Source: Thalassobius sp047123305 (GTDB taxonomy: Bacteria; Pseudomonadota; Alphaproteobacteria; Rhodobacterales; Rhodobacteraceae). From it: 64,000 bases of DNA. Below are positions 55,399-64,000 of the stretch, piece after piece. The number at the start of each line of letters is the position of its first letter. The stretch's first letter is position 1. The notes under the pieces were generated by a model. It worked only from the letters and a program-made list of their open reading frames with translations. It did not search any database and was not told the origin of the DNA. The stretch covers positions 124,001 through 188,000 of the forward strand of contig NZ_CP138918.1 in the NCBI RefSeq assembly GCF_047123305.1, in the 5' to 3' direction. A program made the position numbers and the translations under genes.

Positions 55399-56663
55399 CA
55401 GCCTTTGACCCGTTCAATTTTGGCACCCAACGCGCCCAGTTTCTCTTCCACCCGCTCGTAACCACGGTCCAGATGGTAGACACGGTTCACGATGGTTTCG
55501 CCTTCGGCTGCAAGCCCTGCCAGAATCAATGAGACCGAGGCGCGCAGATCGGTTGCCATCACCGGCGCACCTTTCAGGCGTTCCACCCCATGTACGGTGG
55601 CGGTGCCGCCCTGAACCTCAATCGAGGCCCCCATACGCATCAGTTCGGGCGCATGCATAAAGCGGTTTTCAAAGATCTTTTCTTCCAGCACTGCGGTGCC
55701 TTCGGCGGTGCACATCAGCGCCATCATCTGCGCCTGCAGGTCGGTGGGGAAGCCCGGGAAGGGTTCGGTGACCACATCCACCGCCTTCACGCGGCCGTTT
55801 TTGCGCGCCACTTTCAAGCCTTTTTCGGTTTCCTCAACCGAAATGCCTGCCGCATCCAGTTTTTCGCAGAACGCTTCCAGCAGATCGATTCGCCCGCCCA
55901 GCAATTCCACTTCGCCACCACAGATCGCCGGCGCCAGCATATAGGTGCCCAGTTCGATTCGGTCAGTAACAACCGGATGCGTCGCGCCATGCAGACGGTC
56001 CACCCCCTGAATGGTGATGGTCGAAGTGCCCTCGCCCTCGATCTGCGCGCCCATCTTGCGCAGGCAATGCACCAGATCCACGATCTCCGGCTCCCGCGCG
56101 GCGTTTTTCAGCACCGTGGTGCCCTTGGCCAGCGTCGCCGCCATCACAACGTTTTCTGTTGCCCCAACCGAGGCAAAGCGCAGCTCATGGGTCGCGCCCT
56201 TCAGACCGCCGGGGGCCTTGGCGTGAAGATAGCCGTCTTTCAGTTCAATCTCGGCGCCCAGCGTTTCCAATGCGGTGATGTGAATATCCATCGGGCGGGC
56301 GCCAATGGCACAGCCGCCGGGCAGCGACACAATCGCTTCGTGTTCCCGCGCCAAGAGCGGCCCCAGAACCAGGTTCGAGGCCCGCATTTTGCGTACAATT
56401 TCATAGTCTGCCTTGGTGGTGGCAATGGTGTGGCTCGACAGTGCCAGCACCTGACCATCCTGCATCGAGGTCACTTCCGCCCCAAGCGAACGCAGCAGTT
56501 CCGACATGGTTTTGATATCGGACAGACGAGGCGCATTGGTAAGCGTCAGCGGCTCATCGCTGAGCAGCGTGGCTGGCATCAGCGTCAAACAGGCGTTTTT
56601 CGCCCCCGCAATGGGAATCGCGCCGTTCAGCGGGCCGTTGCCCGTTACAATAATCGAATCCAT
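55398..56663 (-). CDS. murA: UDP-N-acetylglucosamine 1-carboxyvinyltransferase
   Basis: This 421-residue protein is full length. The catalytic cysteine is in PGGCAIGARPMDIH (Cys115 equivalent), and AGAKNACL near the N-terminus contacts UDP-GlcNAc. It adds enolpyruvate to UDP-GlcNAc in the first committed step of peptidoglycan synthesis. The ATG at 56663 overlaps the stop of the small upstream gene (TGATG). Confidence 0.97.
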   Translation of the reverse strand: MDSIIVTGNGPLNGAIPIAGAKNACLTLMPATLLSDEPLTLTNAPRLSDIKTMSELLRSLGAEVTSMQDGQVLALSSHTIATTKADYEIVRKMRASNLVLGPLLAREHEAIVSLPGGCAIGARPMDIHITALETLGAEIELKDGYLHAKAPGGLKGATHELRFASVGATENVVMAATLAKGTTVLKNAAREPEIVDLVHCLRKMGAQIEGEGTSTITIQGVDRLHGATHPVVTDRIELGTYMLAPAICGGEVELLGGRIDLLEAFCEKLDAAGISVEETEKGLKVARKNGRVKAVDVVTEPFPGFPTDLQAQMMALMCTAEGTAVLEEKIFENRFMHAPELMRMGASIEVQGGTATVHGVERLKGAPVMATDLRASVSLILAGLAAEGETIVNRVYHLDRGYERVEEKLGALGAKIERVKG

Positions 56664-56875
56664 CAATCCTGCCCCTTTTCCGTTTTTTCCGCGCTACGAT
56701 GGGCCTGGCCACTGAATCGGGCCTGCGGCTCCCCCGTGTCGCTGTCCTCTGCAGACGCGCGCGCTTTTGCCTGTGTCTTCCGACGAGCCATATTGGCCTT
56801 CAGCGCCGCCTTCAATCGGTCCTCGCGCGCATCTGGCTTTTTAGGCTGTTTCTTGCTGTTTGAATTCTCGCTCAT
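56663..56875 (-). CDS. Small basic hypothetical protein upstream of murA
   Basis: This 70-residue, highly charged protein is rich in Lys, Arg and Glu (KKQPKKPDAREDRLKAALKANMARRK) with a predicted helix in the middle and a disordered tail. It is translationally coupled to murA, which supports its being real. Small proteins of this kind precede murA in other Rhodobacterales. No function can be assigned. Confidence 0.65.
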   Translation of the reverse strand: MSENSNSKKQPKKPDAREDRLKAALKANMARRKTQAKARASAEDSDTGEPQARFSGQAHRSAEKTEKGQD

Positions 56876-56990
56876 GGAAGTTTCTTACATGAGGGCGAAA
56901 AAACCGTCCACTACCCCCTTGCGCCCGGATTCTTGTTTGGCTAAAAGCCGCCTCACAGTCGAGACGACACACCGCAACGACTGACCCGGC

Positions 56991-57065
<75 letters not shown>

Positions 57066-57299
57066 TAAATTGGCAAAACCTTCCTTCAAACCAACGCCGT
57101 ATCTCGAAGTGTGATCTCCAGTTCACCTCTCAGACCACCCGTTGAGTATTGTCTGATGGGCAGCACAGATTCGGTCGCCGGAGTTTTTCTGCCGACTCAC
57201 AAACCTGATGTAATAGACAGGCCTTGGCCCCAATGCACTTACCTTGGTAGTTGGATGTTAATTTAATCGGCAGCGCCCAGGATCAGGACTCATCAAGTC

Positions 57300-57905
57300 T
57301 CAAAGCCAGAAGATGACGATGGCTGAGAGGAAACTTTTGGGCACCAGTCACAGCGGGTCGCCACACCCCGCCAGTCCTCTAGACGGCCGAACACACTCTC
57401 GATCCGAGAGTGAAGTTCGCTACGGCGCTTGTCATATTTCACCGCTATCTTCCGCTGTTTCCGACCGGAGATACAGGCCATATCCCCTGGTTTTCCAACG
57501 CTGTCCAGAACCAATCAGCGTCATTTCCCGGTCTCCGCGCAGCCAGCTGACGCTCGACTGGCTACTCAGCAGTGTCCGCGCACCGATTTAGTCGCCAACT
57601 TGTTCGGCAGAAACAAAAGTGGCAGCTCGGGAGGTCCTGACTGTCGCAGATAGCATGTAGTTTGGCCCTCTCTCTCGGCTGATTTGTGCGCAAATCGTCT
57701 ACCGGGCAATGGTTCATGCTGATTTTGGTGCGCCCGATCAGGCGTCCAAGCCCCCTTTTTGACGCCCAGACTGGGCGCCGTGCGATGTGCTTTTCAGCTC
57801 GGTCGCATCAATCATAACCGAATTCTCTTCGCCGTGATCGGCAGCCAAACTGAAGCCACTGCCCACTTCATAGGCCGTTTCATCAAACTTTCGCACTTGG
57901 GTCAC
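57300..57905 (-). pseudogene. Decayed IS5-family (IS427-type) transposase
   Basis: Pieces in different minus-strand frames add up to an IS5-type transposase: VMIDATELKSTS (catalytic Asp region, near 57820), GRLIGRTK-like sequence, KLHAICDSQ, then KYDKRRSELHSRIESVFGRLEDWRGVATR and, after a last frameshift, SFLSAIVIFWL ending at 57300. Several frameshifts and a shortened middle show it is inactive. No clear terminal inverted repeats were found by eye. It lies between tRNA-Thr and the phn-type operon, and its 5' end is within about 60 bases of that operon's first gene. Confidence 0.75.
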
Positions 57906-57959
57906 CTGGGTTTTGTGTTTCGCGGAAATCATTCGGATGAATTTCATCTGGAGGAAGCA

Positions 57960-58829
57960 ATGAAACTCAAATCTGTTGTGCTGGGCCTTGGCCTTGCGGC
58001 GGCGTCTGCGATTGCAGTTGCGGCTGATACTTGGAAATTAGCGGTCACCGATGTCGAAGGCTTGGAGCGTCTGCAGCTGGAGTGGGGACCGTTCAAAGAA
58101 GCGCTGGAAACGGCTACCGGCGAGAGCTTTGAATTTTTTGCGGTAAATTCGCGCACGGCCGCCGCCGAAGCGCTGCGCGCCAAGACCGTCGATTTCGTTG
58201 TGTCTGGACCGGCCGAATATGTCGTGATCAACAAGCTGACCCAGGCAACTCCGCTGATCGGTCTTGGTCGTCCTGATTACCACTGTGCAATCGTTGTGCG
58301 CGCCGACAGCGGCATCAGCACCGTTGCTGACCTGAAAGGCAAAAAGGTTGCCTTCGGTGACATTGGGTCAACTTCGAACATGCTGTGCCCGATGCAGGTG
58401 CTGGCCGATTACGGTCTGGATCCTATCAACGACATCGAGAAAACCCACACCTCGCGCAACATTGCACATGAAGCGCTGAAAGCGGGCGATGTAGATGCGC
58501 TGGGATCAAATGCCGGCTCGTGGTTGAACGTGCGTAACAAAGAAACCGATCTGCCTTATGGTTTCTTCAAGATGCTGGCGCGGTCTGGTGATCTGCCAAA
58601 CGACATGATCATGGTCGGCGCCCATGTGCCTGCCGAGAAGGCCGAAGAGGTCAAAACAGCCATCCTGGAAAACAAAGACGCCGTGATCGCAGGGATCACC
58701 GCCCATGAAGAAAACGACAAATATGTCGGCATGGATCTGGTTGCCATCGAAGACAGCGCCTACGACTACGTGCGCTCGATGTATTCCAACGCGGGCTTCC
58801 CGCAGTTCGACAACTTTATCGGTGACTGA
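57960..58829 (+). CDS. PhnD-like phosphonate/phosphite-type periplasmic binding protein
   Basis: This 289-residue protein has a signal peptide (about 1-21, ending AIAVAA) and a PhnD-type fold: FEFFAVNSRTAAAEALRAKTVDFVVSGPAEYVV and LKGKKVAFGDIGSTSNMLCPM (anion-binding Ser/Thr). The family binds phosphonates, phosphite or related oxyanions. GGAGGAAGCA precedes the start. It is followed by an ATPase and a permease, so it feeds this ABC importer; the exact ligand is not readable from sequence. Confidence 0.88.
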   Translation: MKLKSVVLGLGLAAASAIAVAADTWKLAVTDVEGLERLQLEWGPFKEALETATGESFEFFAVNSRTAAAEALRAKTVDFVVSGPAEYVVINKLTQATPLIGLGRPDYHCAIVVRADSGISTVADLKGKKVAFGDIGSTSNMLCPMQVLADYGLDPINDIEKTHTSRNIAHEALKAGDVDALGSNAGSWLNVRNKETDLPYGFFKMLARSGDLPNDMIMVGAHVPAEKAEEVKTAILENKDAVIAGITAHEENDKYVGMDLVAIEDSAYDYVRSMYSNAGFPQFDNFIGD

Positions 58830-59652
58830 TCTTCGGACAGACACACCACCGCTGTCAAAAGGGGTGGATCAGGCCGGGGCGCAGACCAGCGCCCCGACCT
58901 TTCACGCATTGCAGGACCATGATGTCAAGGCGAGTGGCCTCACCAAGTCCTTTGGCCAAAACGAAATCTTCAAGGACGTCAGTTTCCGGCTGGTCCGGGG
59001 CGAAGCGGTGGCGCTTGTTGGGGGGAACGGCACCGGAAAATCCACACTGTTGCGCTGTCTGCTGGGGTTGATCCCGGTTGATGCTGGATCCGTCCAAATG
59101 CTGGACCATGACATTGCATCGGCCAACCGGGCCGCCTTGCGCGCCCTGCGGGCGCAGACGGGTTTGGTTGCGCAAAAACATAACCTTGTCCCACGCCTGT
59201 CCGTTCTGACCAATGTGATCCACGGTTTTCTGGGACAACACAGTGGGCCGCGGTACTGGTCGCAAAGCTTCGCCCCGGCGCAGGCCCGGTTGGCCGCGAT
59301 GGAGGCGCTGGACAAGGTGGGCCTAGCCCATCTGGCCAGCCGCCGCGCCGATCGCCTGTCTGGCGGGCAGTCCCAGCGTGTGGCCATTGCCCGTGCCTTG
59401 GTCGCACGGCCGCGCCTGTTGATTGCCGACGAACCCTGCGCCTCCCTCGACCCGTCGGCGGGTGAAGAGATCATGGCGATGTTCTTCGATCTGGTGCGCC
59501 GTGAGGGGGTAACCGTCGTCTTTACTTCACACCATATCAATCATGCCTTGACCTATGGCGATCGGGTTCTTGGACTGGCTGAGGGCCGCCTAAAACTTGA
59601 CGCCACCGCAGCCTCTCTGGCCGCGTCTGACCTAAGAGGTCTTTATGACTGA
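58822..59652 (+). CDS. PhnC-like ABC transporter ATP-binding protein
   Basis: This 276-residue ATPase has Walker A VGGNGTGKST, signature LSGGQSQRV, Walker B LLIADEPCASLDP and the H-loop FTSHHIN. It has a GTG start at 58822 that overlaps the stop of the binding-protein gene by eight bases (GTGACTGA). It drives uptake with the PhnE-like permease. Confidence 0.88.
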   Translation: MTDLRTDTPPLSKGVDQAGAQTSAPTFHALQDHDVKASGLTKSFGQNEIFKDVSFRLVRGEAVALVGGNGTGKSTLLRCLLGLIPVDAGSVQMLDHDIASANRAALRALRAQTGLVAQKHNLVPRLSVLTNVIHGFLGQHSGPRYWSQSFAPAQARLAAMEALDKVGLAHLASRRADRLSGGQSQRVAIARALVARPRLLIADEPCASLDPSAGEEIMAMFFDLVRREGVTVVFTSHHINHALTYGDRVLGLAEGRLKLDATAASLAASDLRGLYD

Positions 59653-60451
59653 CCTACCGCTACCCGCCCGCTATCAACGTCCCTCAGCCCTGTCCTTTCT
59701 GGGCTATGCCTTAGGTATCTTCCTGTTTTTCTGGGCCCTGAACGGTGCAGGATTTTCGTTGGAGAAGGTCCTGTCGTCGCCGCCTAGGTTTGCTGATTTT
59801 GCCGCCCGCGCCTTTCCGCCAAATCTGGAACCAAAGGTTCTGGAACGTCTGGGATGGAAAATGGTGGAAACCCTGCAGATTGCCTTTGCGGGCGCTGCAA
59901 TTGGCGTGATCTTGTCCCTGCCTGTGGCGCTGTTGGCGGCGCGGGGGCTTGTCGTGGGGCGCATCACCAGCACGGTGACCCGCACCGCGCTGAGCTTCAT
60001 CCGCGCGGTACCTGACATCGCCTGGGCACTGGTTTTTGTGGTCGCCGTGGGGCTTGGCCCCTTTGCCGGGGTTCTGGCGATTATGATCGACACGATCGGG
60101 TTTTGTGGCCGCTTTTTCGCAGACGACATGGAAGCCGTTGAAAAAGGCCCCGCCGAGGCCCTGACCGCAACGGGTGCGCGCAAGCTAGACATCGCTGCCT
60201 GCGCAACCTTGCCAGCCTCAGCCCCGGCCTTTGTCTCGACATCGCTTTTTGCTCTGGAAAAGGCCGTCCGCTCCTCAACCATTCTGGGTTTGGTCGGCGC
60301 AGGCGGTATCGGGATTGAGCTGAAGGTGGGGTTTGACCTGTTTGACTATCCAACGGCCATGACTGTCATCTTGATGATAGCTGTTGTGGTTATCCTTATC
60401 GAAGCGCTGAGCACTTGGGCGCGTAAAAAGATCATTGGGGAACAACGATGA
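59645..60451 (+). CDS. PhnE-like ABC transporter permease
   Basis: This 268-residue membrane protein has about six helices and the binding-protein-dependent permease motif (EALTATGARKLDIAACATLPASAPAF; key E-A--A-GA-------LP). SFIRAVPDIAWALVFVVAVGLGPFAGVLAI is typical of PhnE. It overlaps the ATPase gene by eight bases (ATGACTGA) and the methyltransferase gene by four. Confidence 0.88.
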   Translation: MTDLPLPARYQRPSALSFLGYALGIFLFFWALNGAGFSLEKVLSSPPRFADFAARAFPPNLEPKVLERLGWKMVETLQIAFAGAAIGVILSLPVALLAARGLVVGRITSTVTRTALSFIRAVPDIAWALVFVVAVGLGPFAGVLAIMIDTIGFCGRFFADDMEAVEKGPAEALTATGARKLDIAACATLPASAPAFVSTSLFALEKAVRSSTILGLVGAGGIGIELKVGFDLFDYPTAMTVILMIAVVVILIEALSTWARKKIIGEQR

Positions 60452-61098
60452 AAGCAGATACCGCAGACCAGCATTGGAATGATCAGTGGGCTGAGATTGA
60501 GGACAATAGCAAATGGTTGCGCCCTGAAGCTGATGTGATGCGTTGGGCGGCTGAGTTTGCACCGGGGTCCTGCGTTCTGGATCTGGGCGCAGGTGTGGGG
60601 CGACACGCCTTGGCGCTGGCCGCAAAGGGGCATCCGGTCACAGCCCTGGACGCCGCGCCCGAAGGCCTGTCTGCCATCGACGCGGCGGGCGCTGAGGTCA
60701 CGACCGTTCTGGGCCGGATGGACCAGCTGCCGTTTGAAGATCGCAGCTTTGAACACCTGCTCAGCTGGAACGTGATCTATCATGGTGATGAAACAGTTCT
60801 GCTGAACACCATCAACGAAATTCGCCGGGTTCTGAAACCAGGCGGCACGTTTCTGGGCACCATGCTGTCAAAACGGCGCCTGCCCTTTGAACAGGCTAAG
60901 TACTCGGGCCGCGAAATCAGCCGAAATGCCTGGGTCTTTGACGCGCCCGGCACAGATAAGATCCACCCGCATTATTTCTGCAACGCCGCTGAACTGCTCG
61001 CGTTGTTTTCCGGATTTGAAACGCTCTGGCTGGAAGACCGTGAGCACGACAAACCCGGATCCTACCATTGGCACCTGAAGATGGAGCGCCTCTCCTAA
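60448..61098 (+). CDS. Class I SAM-dependent methyltransferase
   Basis: This 216-residue protein has motif I VLDLGAGVGRHALALA, the acidic end of strand 2 (VTALDAAPEG), motif LPFEDRSFEHLLSWNVIYH and the post-I RRVLKPGGTFLGTML segment. It is soluble. Its methyl acceptor is unknown; its position inside a phosphonate-type operon, coupled on both sides (ATGA with the permease, TAATG with the PhnM-like gene), suggests it modifies the imported compound or an intermediate. Confidence 0.85.
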   Translation: MKADTADQHWNDQWAEIEDNSKWLRPEADVMRWAAEFAPGSCVLDLGAGVGRHALALAAKGHPVTALDAAPEGLSAIDAAGAEVTTVLGRMDQLPFEDRSFEHLLSWNVIYHGDETVLLNTINEIRRVLKPGGTFLGTMLSKRRLPFEQAKYSGREISRNAWVFDAPGTDKIHPHYFCNAAELLALFSGFETLWLEDREHDKPGSYHWHLKMERLS

Positions 61099-62309
61099 TG
61101 ACGACTTATACATTTGTTGGTGCAGAAGTGTATCTGCCCGGCGGCATCGAAGACACCACTGTAACCATCAGCGACGGCCACATTGTTGAGATCGGCGGTG
61201 CCGTGCAGGGCGACGTAATCGACGCAACAGACAAGATCCTTGCCCCCGCCTTGATCGATGTGCATGGCGACGCATTTGAACGGCAACTGATGCCGCGCCC
61301 CGGCGTGTTTTTTCCAACAGATGCTGCTGTGATCGACACCGATAGACAGCTGGCAGCAAACGGGATTGCAACAGCCTATCACGCCATCACGCTCGGCTGG
61401 GAACCGGGCCTGCGCGATGTGGCGCGCGGCAAAGAGCTGATGCAGGCTATGCAAACACTGGCACCGCGACTTCTGGTAGAAAACCGTGTGCAGCTGCGCT
61501 GGGAAACCTTCGCCTTTGAGGCGCTGGACACCATCGAATGGGCGCTGGCCGGTCCCCTTACCCCCTCAATCGCTTTCAACGACCACACCTCGATGACGAT
61601 GCGTGCCTATGACGTGCCAATACAGGAACGCCCCTTTGAGCTGTCGCCGGATTTCTCCATCGCCTCGCTGGATGATGCGCGGATGAAACAGCGCACCGCG
61701 TCCAAGGCAAAACGCGCGGGCCTGTCAGAGGATGACTATATCGCCCAGCTTGGCAAGGTCTGGGAACGGCGCGGCGATGTGCCCAACAAGATCGCGGATA
61801 TCGCTGCACTGGGGCGCGCTGCCGGGGCACCGATGTTGTCGCATGACGACACCCGCGCCGAAACCCGCAGCTATTTCCGAGGCTTGGGCGCGCAGGTCGC
61901 CGAGTTCCCGATGGTTCTGGAAGCGGCAGAGGCCGCGCGGGTAAACGGTGACCTGATCGTCTTTGGTTCCCCGAATGCCGCGAGAGGGGGCAGCCACATT
62001 GGGTCACTTGGGGCGGGGGACATGGTCGAAGCCGGGCTTTGCGATGTTCTGGCCTCTGACTATTTCTATCCGGCAATGCTGTCTGCCGTTGCACGACTGG
62101 ATACAGAAAAACGCGCAGAACGTCATGAGTTGTGGCGTCTAGTCTCCTCAGGGCCAGCGCAGGCGATGGGGCTTGACGATCGCGGTGATATTACACAGGG
62201 CAAACGTGCGGATCTGGTGCTGGTGGATTGGCCCGAGGCTCAAGCCCCTGCGATCCAAGGCACTTGGGTAGGAGGACGTTGCGCCTACCAAGGTCGCCCG
62301 ACAGGATAA
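61098..62309 (+). CDS. PhnM-like amidohydrolase (ribosyl-phosphonate triphosphate diphosphatase family)
   Basis: This 403-residue protein has the amidohydrolase metal site start DVHGDAFERQLMPRPGV, MLSHDDT, AEFPMVLEAA and GSPNAARGGSHIGS, and SDYFYPAML near the C-terminus, all characteristic of PhnM. Canonical PhnM removes diphosphate from alpha-D-ribose 1-methylphosphonate 5-triphosphate in the C-P lyase pathway. Here no phnGHIJKL genes are within the window, so it may act in another pathway or feed C-P lyase encoded elsewhere. Confidence 0.88.
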   Translation: MTTYTFVGAEVYLPGGIEDTTVTISDGHIVEIGGAVQGDVIDATDKILAPALIDVHGDAFERQLMPRPGVFFPTDAAVIDTDRQLAANGIATAYHAITLGWEPGLRDVARGKELMQAMQTLAPRLLVENRVQLRWETFAFEALDTIEWALAGPLTPSIAFNDHTSMTMRAYDVPIQERPFELSPDFSIASLDDARMKQRTASKAKRAGLSEDDYIAQLGKVWERRGDVPNKIADIAALGRAAGAPMLSHDDTRAETRSYFRGLGAQVAEFPMVLEAAEAARVNGDLIVFGSPNAARGGSHIGSLGAGDMVEAGLCDVLASDYFYPAMLSAVARLDTEKRAERHELWRLVSSGPAQAMGLDDRGDITQGKRADLVLVDWPEAQAPAIQGTWVGGRCAYQGRPTG

Positions 62310-62316
62310 TCCCTGC

Positions 62317-63549
62317 ATGATTAGATGGAATCCAGATTACCTGCCGGCAGTTGGCCTGGGCCTAACCCAAATCGTGGGTTACGGCACCTTGATGTATGCC
62401 TATGCGGTCTTGCTGCCGCATATGGCGCGGGATCTGGGTTTGTCGCTTTCAATGGCGTTTGGCATCCTCTCGCTTGGCTTGTTCTTTGGCGGTGCGGTTG
62501 CCCCGCTATCTGGCATGCTGGTCGATAGGTTCGGCGGCCGCTGGGTCATGACCATCGGCTCAGCGCTCGCTGGGCTTGCTGTGATGTCGCTAAGCCTTGT
62601 CACCAATGCCTATGGGCTGTTCGCTGCTATTCTTTGCGCCGAAGCGGCAGGGATGCTGGTGCTTTACAACGTGGCCTTTGCCAGCGTTGCCCGACTTGAC
62701 CTGAAACTGCCAACACAGAAATCCATTTCAGTGATCACGTTGTTTGGCGGGATTGCATCGACCATCTACTGGCCATTTGCACTGTGGCTTTTCAATTGGC
62801 AGGGCTGGCAGACAACCTGGATCATCCTGGGGGTAACGCTGCTGATCATCTGCGTACCGCTGCACGCAATCTGCCTGTCACATCCGCTGAAAGACCACGG
62901 TGAGGCCAGCAATGCTGCGCGCACAGGCGGGCCCGAACTCCAGGGTGCAAGCCGCAAGCGTGGCATGTTGTGGATGGTGATATCTTTTGTCTTTAGCGGC
63001 TACCTCATGGGGGCAGTCATGACCCTCTGGGTGACCAATGTACAGGACCTTGGACACACAGCGGCCCATGCGGCCCTGGCCGGCGCTGTAATCGGCCCCT
63101 TCAAAACAGTTGGCCGCTTTTTTGAGATGTTGGTTAGTCGCAACATGTACCCGCTGATCACCTATGCCCTCAGCCTAGGGCTGATGCTGGCGGGATTTGT
63201 GACTCTTTTAACGCTGGGGTTTACCCTGACGGGCCTAATGATCGCCGCGGCACTCTATGGCATGGGTGACGGGATCAAAACCATAGCCAGGGGTACGCTG
63301 CCTTTGGCCCTGTTTGGGGCCAAAGGCTATGGCGCACGGCTGGGCTGGATATCCGTCATCATCCTAGGACTGAACGCCTCTGCCCCATTCGTCTTTGCAT
63401 GGCTCACACAAAGTTTCGGTGGTTGGTGGTCCTTTGCGGCCATGACCGCCTGCCTATGTCTGGCCATCGCCACATTTGTTTTGATCCCTGACCCAAGGAA
63501 ACGACACCATGACACCGTTAAAGATCGGCGCCTGTCTGACGGCAGCTGA
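62317..63549 (+). CDS. MFS transporter
   Basis: This 410-residue protein has about 12 hydrophobic segments and the MFS loop 2-3 motif (GMLVDRFGGRWVM). It starts seven bases after the PhnM-like gene and its last 41 bases overlap the next gene. In this operon it could import a related substrate or export a product; direction cannot be told. It resembles the oxalate/formate and monocarboxylate-type MFS permeases only loosely. Confidence 0.85.
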   Translation: MIRWNPDYLPAVGLGLTQIVGYGTLMYAYAVLLPHMARDLGLSLSMAFGILSLGLFFGGAVAPLSGMLVDRFGGRWVMTIGSALAGLAVMSLSLVTNAYGLFAAILCAEAAGMLVLYNVAFASVARLDLKLPTQKSISVITLFGGIASTIYWPFALWLFNWQGWQTTWIILGVTLLIICVPLHAICLSHPLKDHGEASNAARTGGPELQGASRKRGMLWMVISFVFSGYLMGAVMTLWVTNVQDLGHTAAHAALAGAVIGPFKTVGRFFEMLVSRNMYPLITYALSLGLMLAGFVTLLTLGFTLTGLMIAAALYGMGDGIKTIARGTLPLALFGAKGYGARLGWISVIILGLNASAPFVFAWLTQSFGGWWSFAAMTACLCLAIATFVLIPDPRKRHHDTVKDRRLSDGS

Positions 63550-64000
63550 AATCGCTGACCACCGCGATTGGTTGTTTGATGCCGATCGCGACATCGAGCT
63601 TCAGGATTTTGGCAGCCATGCTGCGCTGAACCATGAGTTTGAGGACCGTATCGCCGCTGCCCGCAAAGCGTTGCAAGGACACAAAGGGCGCCTCGGTCTG
63701 CACGGCCCTTATGAGGGTTTGGATATGGACAACAAAGACCCCGAGCTACGCCCGTTCATCACGGCGCGGTTCCTAAAGGCGGTGCAAGCCGCCGATCACA
63801 TCGGAGCGCGTCAAGTTGTCCTGCACTCGCCCTTTACCCGGTGGTATCAGTTCAACAGGTTGGCCAAACCGAATTACTGGGACGGCAAGCTGGCCCGCAT
63901 CCACGCCGTCATGACCCCGGTCGTAAAGGCCGCCGAAGACCTCGGCGTCACATTGGTCATTGAAAACATCCAAGATGTTGACCCGGCCAGCCGCCGCGCG
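63509..64000 (+). CDS. TIM-barrel sugar phosphate isomerase/epimerase-like protein (3' end cut by window)
   Basis: An ATG at 63509 with AAGGAAACG upstream opens a frame that stays open to the window end (164 codons). The protein begins MTPLKIGACLTAAEIADH and has LGLHGPYEGLDM, RQVVLHSPFTRW and LVIENIQDVDPA, the strand ends that carry the metal-binding His and Glu of the xylose isomerase-like TIM barrel (AP endonuclease 2 superfamily). It overlaps the MFS gene by 41 bases, so it belongs to the same operon. It could isomerise or cleave a sugar phosphate released downstream of the PhnM-like step; this is inference. Confidence 0.78.
   Translation, partial: MTPLKIGACLTAAEIADHRDWLFDADRDIELQDFGSHAALNHEFEDRIAAARKALQGHKGRLGLHGPYEGLDMDNKDPELRPFITARFLKAVQAADHIGARQVVLHSPFTRWYQFNRLAKPNYWDGKLARIHAVMTPVVKAAEDLGVTLVIENIQDVDPASRRA

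Noticed and set aside
61068..61097. Upstream in-frame ATG for the PhnM-like gene
   Set aside because: It lies within the methyltransferase gene; the ATG at 61098 overlaps the preceding stop and gives a normal N-terminus.

Overview
The window looks like a chromosomal segment of a marine alphaproteobacterium of the Roseobacter group (Rhodobacterales). The evidence is the conserved block murA - DUF2948 - hisD - UPF0262 - protein phosphatase - infA - maf - RNase E/G - yacG, the alphaproteobacterial rRNA operon, and the mix of TRAP-TAXI transport, heme uptake, form I CO dehydrogenase and phosphonate-type genes. Genus cannot be fixed from inspection alone.

Layout. 1-4.9 kb: the end of a GYF-domain protein and a membrane zinc-ribbon protein, separated by four tandem single-domain CZB-like (chemoreceptor zinc-binding) genes with related promoters; then a nitroreductase. 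5-9 kb: dtd, an ECF sigma/anti-sigma pair, and a SoxC-like molybdoenzyme with a di-heme cytochrome c. 9.5-13.2 kb: DEAD-box helicase and a chemoreceptor. 13.3-19.5 kb: heme uptake operon hmuRSTUV behind a TGA-N9-TCA iron-type operator, then a second chemoreceptor. 21.5-27.3 kb: a type I secretion operon (RTX protein, ABC exporter with an unexplained C-terminal domain, HlyD adaptor). 27.4-33.5 kb: rRNA operon on the minus strand (16S - tRNA-Ala - tRNA-Ile - 23S - 5S), with the two spacer tRNAs in the reverse of the usual order. 33.7-40.3 kb: TRAP-TAXI transporter with a translationally coupled UspA, an RpiR regulator and a divergent class III aminotransferase sharing a palindromic operator. 40.4-49.1 kb: CO dehydrogenase cluster coxC-MSL-DEFG, with coxL carrying Cys388 and coxG broken by two frameshifts. 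49.2-56.9 kb: the conserved housekeeping block, with one extra gene (a carbon-nitrogen hydrolase). 57-64 kb: tRNA-Thr, a decayed IS5-type transposase, then a tightly coupled operon of phosphonate-type ABC transporter (PhnD/C/E-like), SAM methyltransferase, PhnM-like amidohydrolase, MFS permease and a TIM-barrel isomerase-like protein cut by the window end.

How they work together. The cell appears able to import heme under iron limitation, oxidise CO and possibly reduced sulfur as supplementary energy sources, take up organic acids through TRAP-TAXI, and secrete a large calcium-binding protein. Two parts look least described: the tandem CZB-domain cluster with its shared promoter architecture, one member of which has lost the zinc-binding cysteine; and the PhnDCE - methyltransferase - PhnM-like - MFS - TIM-barrel operon, which has no C-P lyase core gene within the window.
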